Part shown: positions 42,958 to 51,310 of the stretch, piece after piece
Position numbering within the stretch: position 1 is the first letter of the stretch
Layout: every line of letters starts with the position of its first letter
Assembly: GCF_024436055.1 (NCBI RefSeq)
Contig: NZ_JANFNH010000001.1
Coordinates: 186,001-250,000 of the forward strand
DNA: 64,000 bases
Reading direction: 5' to 3'
DNA from: Streptantibioticus rubrisoli
Lineage (GTDB): Bacteria > Actinomycetota > Actinomycetes > Streptomycetales > Streptomycetaceae
Translations under genes and position numbers: made by a program
Notes under the pieces: model-generated
Told to the model about the DNA's origin: nothing
Databases searched by the model: none
The model's input: the letters and a program-made list of their open reading frames with translations, nothing else

Positions 42958-44625
42958 TCAGGGCGCGGAGACGGGCACGTCGGGGCTGTCGGAGAAGGCC
43001 TGGATCGGCGTCATGGCAACGCCGCCCAGGCTCACCGTCTTGAACGTGCTGACCTGGGCGCACGTCTTGGCCTGGTCGGCGGTCTGGGCGTGCGCGTTGT
43101 TGGTGGCCGCCGCTGTGTCGGCCGGAACCGGGGTCGAGTTGGGCGCGGCGGGGTAGGTGTCGCCGGTGGTCCAGTCGGTGCCGATGACCAGGGTCACGTC
43201 GGAGACCGCGTCGTCCTGCTTCAGGCGTGCGGCGGGCAGATGCAGCGCCCGCGCCACCGTCTGGGCCTCGGAGCGCTTGCCCGCGGGGTAGCGCAGGGTG
43301 GTGGAGGAGGCGGGGGAGGGGGCGTTGCTGGAACTGGTGGAGGGGCTGAAGCCCTTGTCCACCAGGGAGGTTGCCACTTCCGAGGCGCGGCCGGTGACCG
43401 CGCTGCCGTTCTCCACCGCCACGGCTATCTGGTCGTCCGGCACACTGCTGGCCGACGGGGAGGGCGAGGCGGTCGCGGTCGAGGTCGCGGCGGCCGCGGC
43501 CGAGGACTTGTCGCCGTTGCCGGTGGTCAGCGACTGGTCGTTGGCTATCGCGTCGAACAGGTTCTGCGCGGCGGGGGAGACCAGCACCCGGGAGTCGTCC
43601 TGCGGGTCCGGGATGTTCTGCATCGTGGTGAACGTGATGCGGTTGGACGGCACCTTGTTGAGGTCGCCTGCCAGGCCGAGCAGCTTGGGGATGCTGTCCA
43701 GGCCGTTGTCCACGGTCAGCGCCTTGGTCGCCGCGTCGGCCAGCCCGTACAGGGCGCCGGGGTTGGTCAGCGTGCCCGCGCCCTTCAGCGTGCGGATCAT
43801 GGACGACAGGTATATGTGCTGGCCGTAGGTGCGCCCGAGGTCGCTGCCGTCACCGAAGCCGTGCCGCGAGCGGACGAACTCCAGCGCGGACAGGCCCTTG
43901 AGGGTGTGGGTCCCCTTGGCCAGCTTCAGGTGCGAGTACGGGTCGTAGACGTTGTTGTCCACGCACACCGGAACGCCGCCCACGGCGTCCGACATGTTCA
44001 CCACGCCCTGGAAGTCGATCATCATGAAGTGGTCGATGGGTATCCCGGTGAGCTGGTGCACGGCTGCCACCGTGCACCCCGGGCCGTACTGCAGGGTGCT
44101 GTTGATCTGGTCCCGGTGCGCGGCCATCACCGCGCCGTTCTGCGGATCCTTGCAGGAGGGCAGGTTCGTCATGGTGTCGCGCGGCACGCTCATCACGGTC
44201 GCGTTGGAGCGGTCCGCCGAGACATGGACCACCATCTCCACGTCGGCGTTCTGCCCGCCGCCGCCGCAGTCGCCGCCCAGCTTGCAGTCGGCGGCGTTGT
44301 TCCGGCCGTCGGAGCCGATCACCAGGATGTTGATCGGCGTGCGGCCGAAGGCGTCCGGCTTCTCCTTGCCCGCGTCCCCGCTGGTGCCGCCGAACAGCGG
44401 CACGCCCTTGATGTTGCCGTTGAGGTGCTCGTAGAGCACGGCCACCCCGCCCGCCGTCACCAGCACCAGCACTGAGGCGGTGATCGCTACCGTGCGCCCG
44501 ACCCGGCGCTTGCGCCGGGCCCGCCGCTGGACCTTCCTGCCGCCTCGCGCCCGGCCGCCGCGCCCGCTCACTGAGGCCTCGTCCTCCGCCACGGCGGCGT
44601 CCGTGTTGTCCGTTGCGTCAGTCAT
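42958..44625 (-). CDS. LytR-CpsA-Psr (LCP) family cell-wall ligase with LytR_C domain
   Basis: A 555-residue membrane-anchored phosphotransferase. ATG 44625 follows GAGGGTG. A basic cytoplasmic segment (about 20-43) precedes one helix (about 45-66). The LCP domain (about 95-300) shows INILVIGSDGR, TVMSVPRDTM, GIPIDHFMMIDF and FVRSRHGFGDGSDLGRT. A Ser/Thr/Ala linker leads to a LytR_C domain (about 410-555). LCP enzymes move polymers from lipid carriers to peptidoglycan. An ArsR-type palindrome sits in its upstream region. Confidence 0.94.
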   Translation of the reverse strand: MTDATDNTDAAVAEDEASVSGRGGRARGGRKVQRRARRKRRVGRTVAITASVLVLVTAGGVAVLYEHLNGNIKGVPLFGGTSGDAGKEKPDAFGRTPINILVIGSDGRNNAADCKLGGDCGGGGQNADVEMVVHVSADRSNATVMSVPRDTMTNLPSCKDPQNGAVMAAHRDQINSTLQYGPGCTVAAVHQLTGIPIDHFMMIDFQGVVNMSDAVGGVPVCVDNNVYDPYSHLKLAKGTHTLKGLSALEFVRSRHGFGDGSDLGRTYGQHIYLSSMIRTLKGAGTLTNPGALYGLADAATKALTVDNGLDSIPKLLGLAGDLNKVPSNRITFTTMQNIPDPQDDSRVLVSPAAQNLFDAIANDQSLTTGNGDKSSAAAAATSTATASPSPSASSVPDDQIAVAVENGSAVTGRASEVATSLVDKGFSPSTSSSNAPSPASSTTLRYPAGKRSEAQTVARALHLPAARLKQDDAVSDVTLVIGTDWTTGDTYPAAPNSTPVPADTAAATNNAHAQTADQAKTCAQVSTFKTVSLGGVAMTPIQAFSDSPDVPVSAP

Positions 44626-44744
44626 GCGTCACCCTCACGCGGTCAAGCCGGGCGGCTCCGGCACTGGCTACCAGGCGACGGCACGATGGCAGGCGTGCGT
44701 CGCGGTGCATCCCTGGCCGGATAGACGAACGAGGTCGAACACAG

Positions 44745-44770
44745 GTTGCACAGTTGCGCAATCTAGCAAG
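44745..44770. promoter_or_regulatory. Palindromic operator copy 2 (upstream of LCP gene)
   Basis: GTTGCA-N3-TTGCGCAA-N3-AGCAAG, the same 26-base layout as the element at 45238-45263. It lies 120-145 bases upstream of the LCP start, between the arsR stop and the LCP gene, so ArsR may regulate LCP expression as well as its own. Confidence 0.65.
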
Positions 44771-44817
44771 GCTCGCCGTGCCGCCGCACCGCCCTTGGGC
44801 TGGGGCGATACGTTACG

Positions 44818-45156
44818 TCAAGCACCCAGCGTGACCGGCGCGGCGTCCTGCGTGAGCCGCTCCACCATGAGCGTGGCGGCGGTGACGAGGTGCGGGTCGA
44901 CCGCCCGGTACACGCTGTGGCGACCCTGTCTGCGGACCTGGACCACGCCCGCCAGCTTGAGTTTTGCCAGATGCTGACTGACCGCCTGCGGCGTGCCGCC
45001 CACCCGGCGGGCCAACTGCGAGACATCGTTTTCCTGCTGGGCGAGGGCCCACACGATGTGCAGACGCATCGGAGACGACAAGAGTGCGAACGTGGCCGCC
45101 GCCAGGCCCAGGGCCCGCGCCGGGGGATCCTCGCGTCTCGCAGCCGGTGCCGCCAT
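44818..45156 (-). CDS. ArsR-family winged-helix repressor
   Basis: A 112-residue regulator from ATG 45156. The DNA-binding core reads PMRLHIVWALAQQENDVSQLARRVG then TPQAVSQHLAKLKLAGVV, with wing VRRQGRHSVYRAV. No CXC metal-binding pair precedes the helix; the only ligand candidates are His in DPHL and acidic residues, so it may respond to a signal other than soft metals, or to Zn/Ni at an alpha-5-type site. Matching palindromes lie on both sides of the gene. Confidence 0.9.
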   Translation of the reverse strand: MAAPAARREDPPARALGLAAATFALLSSPMRLHIVWALAQQENDVSQLARRVGGTPQAVSQHLAKLKLAGVVQVRRQGRHSVYRAVDPHLVTAATLMVERLTQDAAPVTLGA

Positions 45157-45237
45157 CTGTCCCGGACCCCTCCGTCGCCAAGGTGCGCGTCCGTGTACCC
45201 GCCACGGTCGGCGAGTGGCTCCAGAGTAGCCGAATAG

Positions 45238-45263
45238 CTTGCTACATTGCGCAACTAAGCAAG
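45238..45263. promoter_or_regulatory. Palindromic operator copy 1 (arsR promoter)
   Basis: CTTGCT-N3-TTGCGCAA-N3-AGCAAG is symmetric about 45250/45251. It lies in the divergent gap between arsR and the DUF6542 gene, suited to control both. Confidence 0.75.
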
Positions 45264-45376
45264 TAGCGATCCGTTGCGAGAGGTGCCACGACCGTAGCCG
45301 GGTCGCCTTGCCCTGCCCACAGGGCAAGCCCAGGACGCTGCCGGACTCCACCGGCCGATCGATTGAGGGATTGCGT

Positions 45377-45961
45377 ATGGCGGGCCGCCCAGCCGATGCC
45401 TTGGGGGAGAACGCGGAGCGGTGGCAGGACGGGAACGGATCGGGAGCCGAGCCGCTCTCGGCACGGCTGCCGCAGCAGGCGGCGAGCCGGATGCGCGCCG
45501 GGCGGGTCGGCGCGGCCGCCGCGCGGACCCGGGCCGTACGCGGCGCGGCCGTCAGAGCGCGTAAGGGGGAACGTCGTGCCTCTCGCGCCCGGGGCGTGGC
45601 ACTGCTGCTGACGTTGCCGGTGATGGGGGCGGCACTGGACGAGGCGCTCGGCGCCCGGCTCGGCTGGGCCTTCCTGCTCGCCGCGGTCGGCGCCGCCGGG
45701 GCCGGCGCGGTCTCCTGCCCGCGGTCGGCGCTGTGGTGGCTGGTCCCGGCGCCGCCGCTGGTGGTGGCGTTGGTCACGGTCGGCGCCGAGGTGCTGTGCG
45801 GCCCGGCCGCCTTCCGGGGCGGCAAGGGGCTGACCACCGGGGCGGTGCGCTGGGGCGTCGACGCGTTCCCCGCCATGGCGGCGGCGCAGACGGCCGTACT
45901 GGCGGTGCTGCTGGTCCGGTACCTACGGACCCGGCGTGGTGGGAGGGCCGGGAGTGCCTGA
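45377..45961 (+). CDS. DUF6542-type membrane protein
   Basis: A 194-residue protein; ATG 45377 follows GAGGGA. A basic, Arg/Ala-rich N-terminus (about 1-75) precedes four hydrophobic segments (about 78-92, 97-113, 117-135, 163-183). The membrane part has the character of the DUF6542 domain often found beside LCP genes in streptomycetes. It overlaps the next LCP gene by 8 bases. Probable role in envelope assembly, by association only. Confidence 0.78.
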   Translation: MAGRPADALGENAERWQDGNGSGAEPLSARLPQQAASRMRAGRVGAAAARTRAVRGAAVRARKGERRASRARGVALLLTLPVMGAALDEALGARLGWAFLLAAVGAAGAGAVSCPRSALWWLVPAPPLVVALVTVGAEVLCGPAAFRGGKGLTTGAVRWGVDAFPAMAAAQTAVLAVLLVRYLRTRRGGRAGSA

Positions 45962-47567
45962 GCGGTACGGCGTGGACCGGTCGCGGTCGGGCGGCCACGG
46001 CATGCGGCGGCTCGCACAGCGGGACGCCGGGGCCCGCAAGCGGCAGCGGCCGGGGTCGCCTTCGGCGTTGACCGTGGCGTGCCGGGTGCTGCTGTGCTGT
46101 GCCTCGGCGCTGGTGCTGGTGGCCAGCGGCATGGCCTGGGCCGCGTACCACTATCTGACCGGAGGACTGAACACCTCCGACGCGCTGGACGCGGTGCGCG
46201 GCCGGGCGCCCGCGCATCTGGACAACTCGGTCAACCTGCTGCTGATCGGCCTGGACAGCCGCAAGGACATGGACGGCAACGACCTGCCGAAGCAGTTCGT
46301 GGAGGACGAACTGCACGCCGGATCCAGCGACATCGGCGGCTACAACACCAACACCCTGATCCTGATGCACATCCCGGCGAACGGCGGCAAGGTCACCGCC
46401 TTCTCCGTGCCCCGGGACGACTACGTCGAGGTGCTCGGCGGTGACGGCACCCCCGGTGGGATGCACAAGATGAAGGAGGCCTACGGGCTGGCCAAGGCCT
46501 CCGCGGAGAACCGGCTGGCCGCGCGGGGTGTCAGCGGCGCCGATCTGGAGCGGCAGAGCCGCGAGGTCGGCAGGGAGGCCACCTTGGCCACCGTCCAGCA
46601 GTTCCTCGGCGTGCCGATCGACCACTTCGCCGAGGTCAACCTGCTCGGCTTCTACGACATCGCCAAGGTGCTGCAGCCGGTCCAGGTGTGCCTCAAGCAC
46701 CCGGTCCACGACCGCTACTCGGGCGCCGACTTCCCCGCCGGGTACCAGGACCTCAACCCCCGGCAGGCGCTCGCCTTCGTACGCCAGCGGCACGGTCTGA
46801 CCGGCGGCGACCTGGACCGTACCCACCGGCAGCAGGCGTTCTTGTCCTCCGTCACCCACAAGCTCAAGGCCGAGGGGATCTTCGGCGACCTGGGCAAGAT
46901 GCAGGGGCTGCTGGACGTGGTCAAGAAGGACCTGGTCATCGACAGCAGCTGGAACGTACTGGACTTCGCCCAGCAGGCGCCCAACCTCACCGGCGGGAAC
47001 GTGGAGTTCCACACCCTGCCGATCGCCGGGTTCGCCGAGCGCGGCGGGGAGTCGGTCAACCTCGTCGATCCACAGCAGATCCGGTCCATCGTCGGCCGGA
47101 TGATCGGCCGGGACTCCTCCGCCGACGCCGCGCGCCGACCGTTCCCGCACGGCGCGCCCGCGGTGGTCGACGTGCGCAACGGCTCCGGGGTCGCCGGTGC
47201 CGCCGCCGCGGAGTCCAGGGCGCTGACCGCACTGGGGTACCTCGCGGGCGCCGTCAGCAACGCCCCCGCGCGGGCCACGACCACGGTGGTCTACGGCGCC
47301 GGTGCGCAGGAGGCGGCACGGCAGATCGCGGCCGAGGTGGCGGCGGCGCCGCTGAGCAGCAGCGCCGTACCGGCCGGGCATGTCGTGGTGACCCTTGGCG
47401 CCGGGTTCACCCCGCGGGATGCGGACACCTCGCAGTCCGACGGCAAGGCGCCGCACGAGCCCGCGACCGGCGAGCAGGCCGCGGCGCGAGACGCCCCGGA
47501 CCCGGTGCCCGCCTCGGCGTTCCAGGGCCAGACGGTCAAGATGGGCGGCATTCCCTGCGTCGACTAG
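45954..47567 (+). CDS. LCP family cell-wall ligase with LytR_C domain
   Basis: About 537 residues from GTG 45954 (GGGAGGGCCGGGA upstream; GTGs at 45936 and 45939 are alternatives). One membrane helix (about 40-60). LCP motifs are SVNLLLIGLDSRKD, FSVPRDDYVEVLGG, GVPIDHFAEVNLLG and the canonical AFVRQRHGLTGGDLDRTHRQQAFL. A LytR_C domain covers about 390-480 (VVDVRNGSGVAG). The sequence differs strongly from the other LCP here, so they are not a recent duplication. Likely an operon with DUF6542. Confidence 0.94.
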   Translation: MPERYGVDRSRSGGHGMRRLAQRDAGARKRQRPGSPSALTVACRVLLCCASALVLVASGMAWAAYHYLTGGLNTSDALDAVRGRAPAHLDNSVNLLLIGLDSRKDMDGNDLPKQFVEDELHAGSSDIGGYNTNTLILMHIPANGGKVTAFSVPRDDYVEVLGGDGTPGGMHKMKEAYGLAKASAENRLAARGVSGADLERQSREVGREATLATVQQFLGVPIDHFAEVNLLGFYDIAKVLQPVQVCLKHPVHDRYSGADFPAGYQDLNPRQALAFVRQRHGLTGGDLDRTHRQQAFLSSVTHKLKAEGIFGDLGKMQGLLDVVKKDLVIDSSWNVLDFAQQAPNLTGGNVEFHTLPIAGFAERGGESVNLVDPQQIRSIVGRMIGRDSSADAARRPFPHGAPAVVDVRNGSGVAGAAAAESRALTALGYLAGAVSNAPARATTTVVYGAGAQEAARQIAAEVAAAPLSSSAVPAGHVVVTLGAGFTPRDADTSQSDGKAPHEPATGEQAAARDAPDPVPASAFQGQTVKMGGIPCVD

Positions 47568-47626
47568 CCCGGCAGCGACACCAGCGAACCCCGGATATGA
47601 GAAGAAGGAAAGGACGGTCGCCCAGC

Positions 47627-47923
47627 ATGCCGCAGGGGGAGATACGACAGCGGCGGGAGGTCAACCTGCGCGTCGGCGCGGCCGTGGCCGAGATAGAGGG
47701 CCTGTACGCCGCGCTGTTACGCACCACCCAGCCGCGCCAACGCGCCCGCCTGCTCACCGAGTTGGCCCGGGCGGGCCGCCGACTCACCGTCCTGGCGGCG
47801 CTGCCGCCCGAACGCCTGCCGCCCACCCCGGCTTCCGGTTCCCGGCGTCGGCGCCGCCGGATGCTGGCCGAGCGCGGTGCCGCCTGGGTCATGGACCGGT
47901 TCACGGGCCGCGGCCGTGGATGA
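47627..47923 (+). CDS. Small hypothetical protein with TTA codon
   Basis: Unrecognised. ATG 47627 lies 14 bases after AGGAAAGGA (ATG 47597 is an alternative adding 10 residues), giving 98 residues. The N-terminal half is helical (VNLRVGAAVAEIEGLYAALL), the C-terminal third very basic (SRRRRRRML). Codon 31 (47717-47719) is TTA, implying bldA dependence if real. It starts 59 bases after the LCP gene and may be the last gene of that operon. Codon usage is normal. Confidence 0.55.
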   Translation: MPQGEIRQRREVNLRVGAAVAEIEGLYAALLRTTQPRQRARLLTELARAGRRLTVLAALPPERLPPTPASGSRRRRRRMLAERGAAWVMDRFTGRGRG

Positions 47924-47935
47924 CCGCGGGCCCGG

Positions 47936-49159
47936 TCACCGGTTGAACGGCCGCCGCAACCGGCCCCTGGTGGTACGGGCGCCGCGGCGCAGCCGGTGAC
48001 CGAGCGCCGACTCGGCCGGAACGGTCCTGGCCAACTGGCTTGCCAGCCACTGGGACCGCTTCTCCACGTCCAGTTCGTCCAGCAGCCGGTCGATGGCGGC
48101 GATCAGCGCTCCGTGCAGTTGCCAGCGCTCCCAGTGCTGTTGCGCCTCGGCGTGCAGCAGTGCGGAGATGTGGTCCCGGTCCTCGCGGGCGTCGCGTAGC
48201 GCCTGCTCCAGTTGGGCCTCAGCGCGCTCGGCGCCCTCGGTGATCTGGGCGCTGATCAGTTGGCCGAAACTGTGCACCGCGTCGGCGATATGGGTTAGCA
48301 GGTGGTCGAGTTCGGCCGAAAACTCATCGTCGTAGACCGACTCCTGCTGACTGCGCTCCATCGACAGATCGCTCAGCGAACGGCACAGCGTGCGCAGCAC
48401 GACGACACACACCTCAAGGGTGTCCAGGCCGCTGCGCAGGATCAACCGGGCCATCGCGCCCTGGCGGACCCGTGGGTTGAGCCGGGTGCTCTCCTCCGCC
48501 CGGCGCAGCAACTCGTCGAACCGGGCGATGTCGTTGTCCAGCCGACGTGCCTCGTACAGCCAGGCGACGGTCTGCTCGGAGCTGGCACCGGCGCGCAGTT
48601 CGACACCGATGCGGAGCAGGAACTGCCGGACGTTGTCGGCCAGTTCGGCCACCGCCTCACCGGCGGGTTGGACGAACACCGGAGGTGCGACCAGCAGGTT
48701 GAGCAGCACCCCGACCACGGCGCCGATCACCGTCTCCAGTACCCGGTCCAGCGCCTGGCTCTGCGGGGTGGACACACCGAGGATCAGCATGCCGCTGATG
48801 GCGACCTCCGCGACGAACTCGTCCACCCGGATCAGATGGCCGATGACCAGCGAGGCCAGGATGATCAGCCCGAGGCTCCACCAGGTCAGCCCGAACAGCG
48901 CGCTGAACGCCACCGCGATCAGTACCCCGGCCACCACGCTGCCTACCCGGCGGATGCCGGTGGTCAGCGTGGTGTAGAGGGTGACCTGGACGACCAGCAG
49001 CGCGGTGAGGGGTGCGGTGAGCGGAGACGGGTTGTTCGACAGCCGGACGGCGGCGATGTAGCTGATGACCGCGGCGGCCGTGGACCGCAGCATCTGTACG
49101 ACGATGGGTTCGTTGCGCAGCCTGATCAGGCCGGTGAGCGGAGCGGGGACTGCGGGCAC
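47936..49159 (-). CDS. FUSC / aromatic-acid-exporter-like membrane protein
   Basis: A 407-residue protein from GTG 49159 (GGGGA upstream; the frame remains open farther upstream). Six membrane segments occupy about residues 20-160, with the FUSC-type SNNPSPLTAPLTALLVVQVTLY and TLTTGIRRVGSVVAGVLIAV. The remaining 230 residues are a helical cytoplasmic domain with many Glu/Arg/Gln residues. Related proteins export aromatic acids or act in envelope stress. Substrate unknown. Confidence 0.87.
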   Translation of the reverse strand: MPAVPAPLTGLIRLRNEPIVVQMLRSTAAAVISYIAAVRLSNNPSPLTAPLTALLVVQVTLYTTLTTGIRRVGSVVAGVLIAVAFSALFGLTWWSLGLIILASLVIGHLIRVDEFVAEVAISGMLILGVSTPQSQALDRVLETVIGAVVGVLLNLLVAPPVFVQPAGEAVAELADNVRQFLLRIGVELRAGASSEQTVAWLYEARRLDNDIARFDELLRRAEESTRLNPRVRQGAMARLILRSGLDTLEVCVVVLRTLCRSLSDLSMERSQQESVYDDEFSAELDHLLTHIADAVHSFGQLISAQITEGAERAEAQLEQALRDAREDRDHISALLHAEAQQHWERWQLHGALIAAIDRLLDELDVEKRSQWLASQLARTVPAESALGHRLRRGARTTRGRLRRPFNR

Positions 49160-49282
49160 CTTGCAGCTATCCCCGCCGTGCGCGGCGCGGACACCGTACG
49201 GCTGGGCCACCGGGGTGAATCGGGACGAAAACGGTCCTGGTGCGGTCAAAAAGGCGCCGGACTGCATCGCCTTGACGACGCG

Positions 49283-49702
49283 TCAGGGAAGTACGGCTGT
49301 CGCCTCCAGCTCGACCAGTGCCTCGGGGTCCCACAGCCGACTCACGCCGATGACCGCCATCGCCGGGTAGTCGCGGCCGACCAGTCGGTGCCAGACGCGT
49401 CCCAGGTCGGCGGCGTGTGCCCGGTAGTCGTCGATGTTGACGCAGTAGACGGTCAGTTTGGCCAGGTGGTCCGGCTCGCCACCGCTGGCGCGCAGCGCGG
49501 ACAGCAGGTTGGCCAGGGCCAGTTCGAACTGCGCCACGATCCCCTCGCCGACGATCACGCCCTGGGCGCACAGCGCGGTCTGGCCCGCGAGGAAGACCAG
49601 GTTGCCACCGGTCGCGCGGACCGCGTGGCTGAAGCCGGTGTTGGGCGGCAACTGCGGTGGGTTGATCCGCTCCAGCCCGCCCTGCGTACCGTCCGTGCCC
49701 AT
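49283..49702 (-). CDS. RidA/YjgF-family protein
   Basis: A 139-residue protein; ATG 49702 follows GGGAGG. Fold landmarks are INPPQLPPNTGFSHAVRATGGNLVFLAGQTA, AQFELALANLLSALRASGG and LVELEATAVLP. RidA hydrolyses reactive enamine/imine intermediates using an Arg in a PAR motif; here that segment reads YPAMAVIGVSRL, so the catalytic Arg is missing or shifted. This suggests one of the Rid subfamilies without imine deaminase activity. Confidence 0.9.
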   Translation of the reverse strand: MGTDGTQGGLERINPPQLPPNTGFSHAVRATGGNLVFLAGQTALCAQGVIVGEGIVAQFELALANLLSALRASGGEPDHLAKLTVYCVNIDDYRAHAADLGRVWHRLVGRDYPAMAVIGVSRLWDPEALVELEATAVLP

Positions 49703-49800
49703 GTCGTTGCCTCCCACCGTCGGTGCCGGATGCGATCGCCCGGTACATCTATCCGTTGACCGGTCGGCCGGGGAAGACCGCGCGCGGGCCGTGGCACGCC

Positions 49801-49835
49801 GACGGACCCCGACCAGGTGATGGTCGGGGTCCGTC
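49801..49835 (-). terminator. 14-bp hairpin after chaplin
   Basis: GACGGACCCCGACC (49801-49814) and GGTCGGGGTCCGTC (49822-49835) form a perfect stem with a 7-nt loop, 12 bases past the chaplin stop. Confidence 0.82.
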
Positions 49836-49847
49836 GACCGCTGGCGG

Positions 49848-50096
49848 TTACTTGCTGGCGCAGGCGTTGCCCGCGGTCGGGTTCAGCAGCGCGATGAGGT
49901 TGATCGAGTTGCCGCACAGGCTGACCGGAAGGTTGATCGGAACCTGGATCACGTTCCCGGACAGTACGCCGGGGGAGCCCACGGTGGCACCGTTCGCGGA
50001 CGCGCCGCCCTGCTGGGCCGAAGCGGCACCGGCGGCGCCGACGACCACCGCACACGAGGCCGCGGCCAGGGCGGTGGCCTTGATGATTCGCTTCAT
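49848..50096 (-). CDS. Short chaplin
   Basis: An 82-residue secreted surface protein. ATG 50096 follows GAGGAGG. Signal peptide MKRIIKATALAAAS to about residue 29, a short Gln/Gly/Ala spacer, then one chaplin domain: GSPGVLSGN, VPINLPVSLCGN and a second Cys in AGNACASK. Same class as the gene at 11821-12060 and probably a functional partner in the aerial surface layer. Confidence 0.95.
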   Translation of the reverse strand: MKRIIKATALAAASCAVVVGAAGAASAQQGGASANGATVGSPGVLSGNVIQVPINLPVSLCGNSINLIALLNPTAGNACASK

Positions 50097-50497
50097 TTTC
50101 GTCCTCCTCATTCAGGTGGTAGAACGGAGTCCGTCATACCCGGCGAAAGGGACGATAAGTAGTATTTCGTGCCATTTGCCACGGGAGTGCACCCGGAGTG
50201 CTTAATGTGACGGTCCGTTGGGACACGGATGAGGGCCGGGCGGACGCCGTCGCCTGCGTCTGCCCGGCCCAGGTACGGCGACCTGCCGGGAGGAATGGCG
50301 GAAGGCCGCCGGGTCTATGGTCCAGCCGTCTGAAAAATCGATTCCTCAAACCGAATTCGGCACGGCTGTAAGCATGCACCCATGTGCGAGTGCTACGCCC
50401 GGTGAACGATCTCCCGACCCGATCGGCAACGCTCCAGGCCCCCCGATCACCCCTCCGGGCGACGACCGGGGGGAATGACTCCAGGCCGCCCCGCCCA
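50097..50497. other. Intergenic region upstream of chaplin
   Basis: No gene. Locally AT-rich around 50140-50210 (chaplin promoter) and near 50330-50370, where the perfect palindrome CCGAATTCGG occupies 50351-50360. A GGCGG/CCGCC hairpin lies near 50290-50310. Confidence 0.5.
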
Positions 50498-51310
50498 TCA
50501 CCCGGTGGGCCCGCGCCGTGACCGCCAGCCGCCCGCCACATCGTCGGCGCACCGCACCCGTGCGTGTGGCACCCGGCTGACGGCCGGTGAGGAGGCGGCG
50601 CGGCACACGGTCGACGCCGACGCGGCGACCCCGGGCGTCGTGGGTACCCGGCACGGCCCGTCGCCCAGCCGCGTACCGCACGGCTCCGCGGCGCGCGGCT
50701 CGCTGCCGCGCGGAGGGGATAACACCAGCCGTGGCAGCAGGCCCGGCACGGCGAGCCCGGGAAGCAGGTACTTCCACATCCTGGTCACCCGGGACGTCAG
50801 GTCCCGCCGCTCCTCGTAGACCTGGGAGAGCAGTTGGATTCCGGTGAACGACCCCACGATCAGCTGGGCGACCTCGCCCGGCTCCGCCGTGGCGAGCAGT
50901 TCGCCGCCCTCCGCGGCCTCTCGTAGCAGTGCGCGGATGACGTCCGTCGAACTGCGGTACGGCAGCGTGTCCGGCCGCATGAACGATGACTGGCCCATCG
51001 TCAGCCGTACCGCCGCGCGCAGGACCGTGTCGTGCTGTAGCCGGTCCGCGAAGCGCAGGGTGAGGTCGATCGCCGCCTGGAGCTTCACCGCCCGCTCCGG
51101 CGGGACCAGCGCCTCCGCCTGCGCGGCCACCACCGCCTGGGCGATCGCCTCCTTGGACGGGAAGTGGAAGTACAGGGCGCCTCTGGTGAGTCCGCACCTG
51201 GCGAGGATCTCGGTGGTGCTCGCACCGTCGTAGCCCAACTCGTCGAAGACGGCCGCCGCCGTCTCCACGATCACTCGCCGGGTCCTCGCGGCCCGGTCCT
51301 GCTGTCCCAT
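50498..51310 (-). CDS. Gamma-butyrolactone-receptor-like TetR regulator with long C-terminal tail
   Basis: About 270 residues from ATG 51310. The first 60 residues (RAARTRRVIVETAAAVFDEL, then TEILARCGLTRGALYFHFPS) are close to ScbR/ArpA-type receptors, which hold antibiotic genes repressed until a butyrolactone appears. Similarity runs to LLPGLAVPGLLPRLVLSPPRG near residue 200, where such proteins normally end; here about 70 Arg/Ser/Ala-rich residues follow. Codon 197 (complement of 50720-50722) is TTA. No butyrolactone synthase gene is nearby, so it may be a pseudo-receptor. Confidence 0.85.
   Translation of the reverse strand: MGQQDRAARTRRVIVETAAAVFDELGYDGASTTEILARCGLTRGALYFHFPSKEAIAQAVVAAQAEALVPPERAVKLQAAIDLTLRFADRLQHDTVLRAAVRLTMGQSSFMRPDTLPYRSSTDVIRALLREAAEGGELLATAEPGEVAQLIVGSFTGIQLLSQVYEERRDLTSRVTRMWKYLLPGLAVPGLLPRLVLSPPRGSEPRAAEPCGTRLGDGPCRVPTTPGVAASASTVCRAASSPAVSRVPHARVRCADDVAGGWRSRRGPTG

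Noticed and set aside
45239-45376. Longer start for the DUF6542 protein
   Set aside because: It would begin inside the ArsR operator, and the extra residues do not fit the family; ATG 45377 has GAGGGA.
50351-50360. CCGAATTCGG as a butyrolactone-receptor operator
   Set aside because: The flanks are not symmetric and the site lies downstream of the receptor gene; a 10-bp palindrome alone is too weak.
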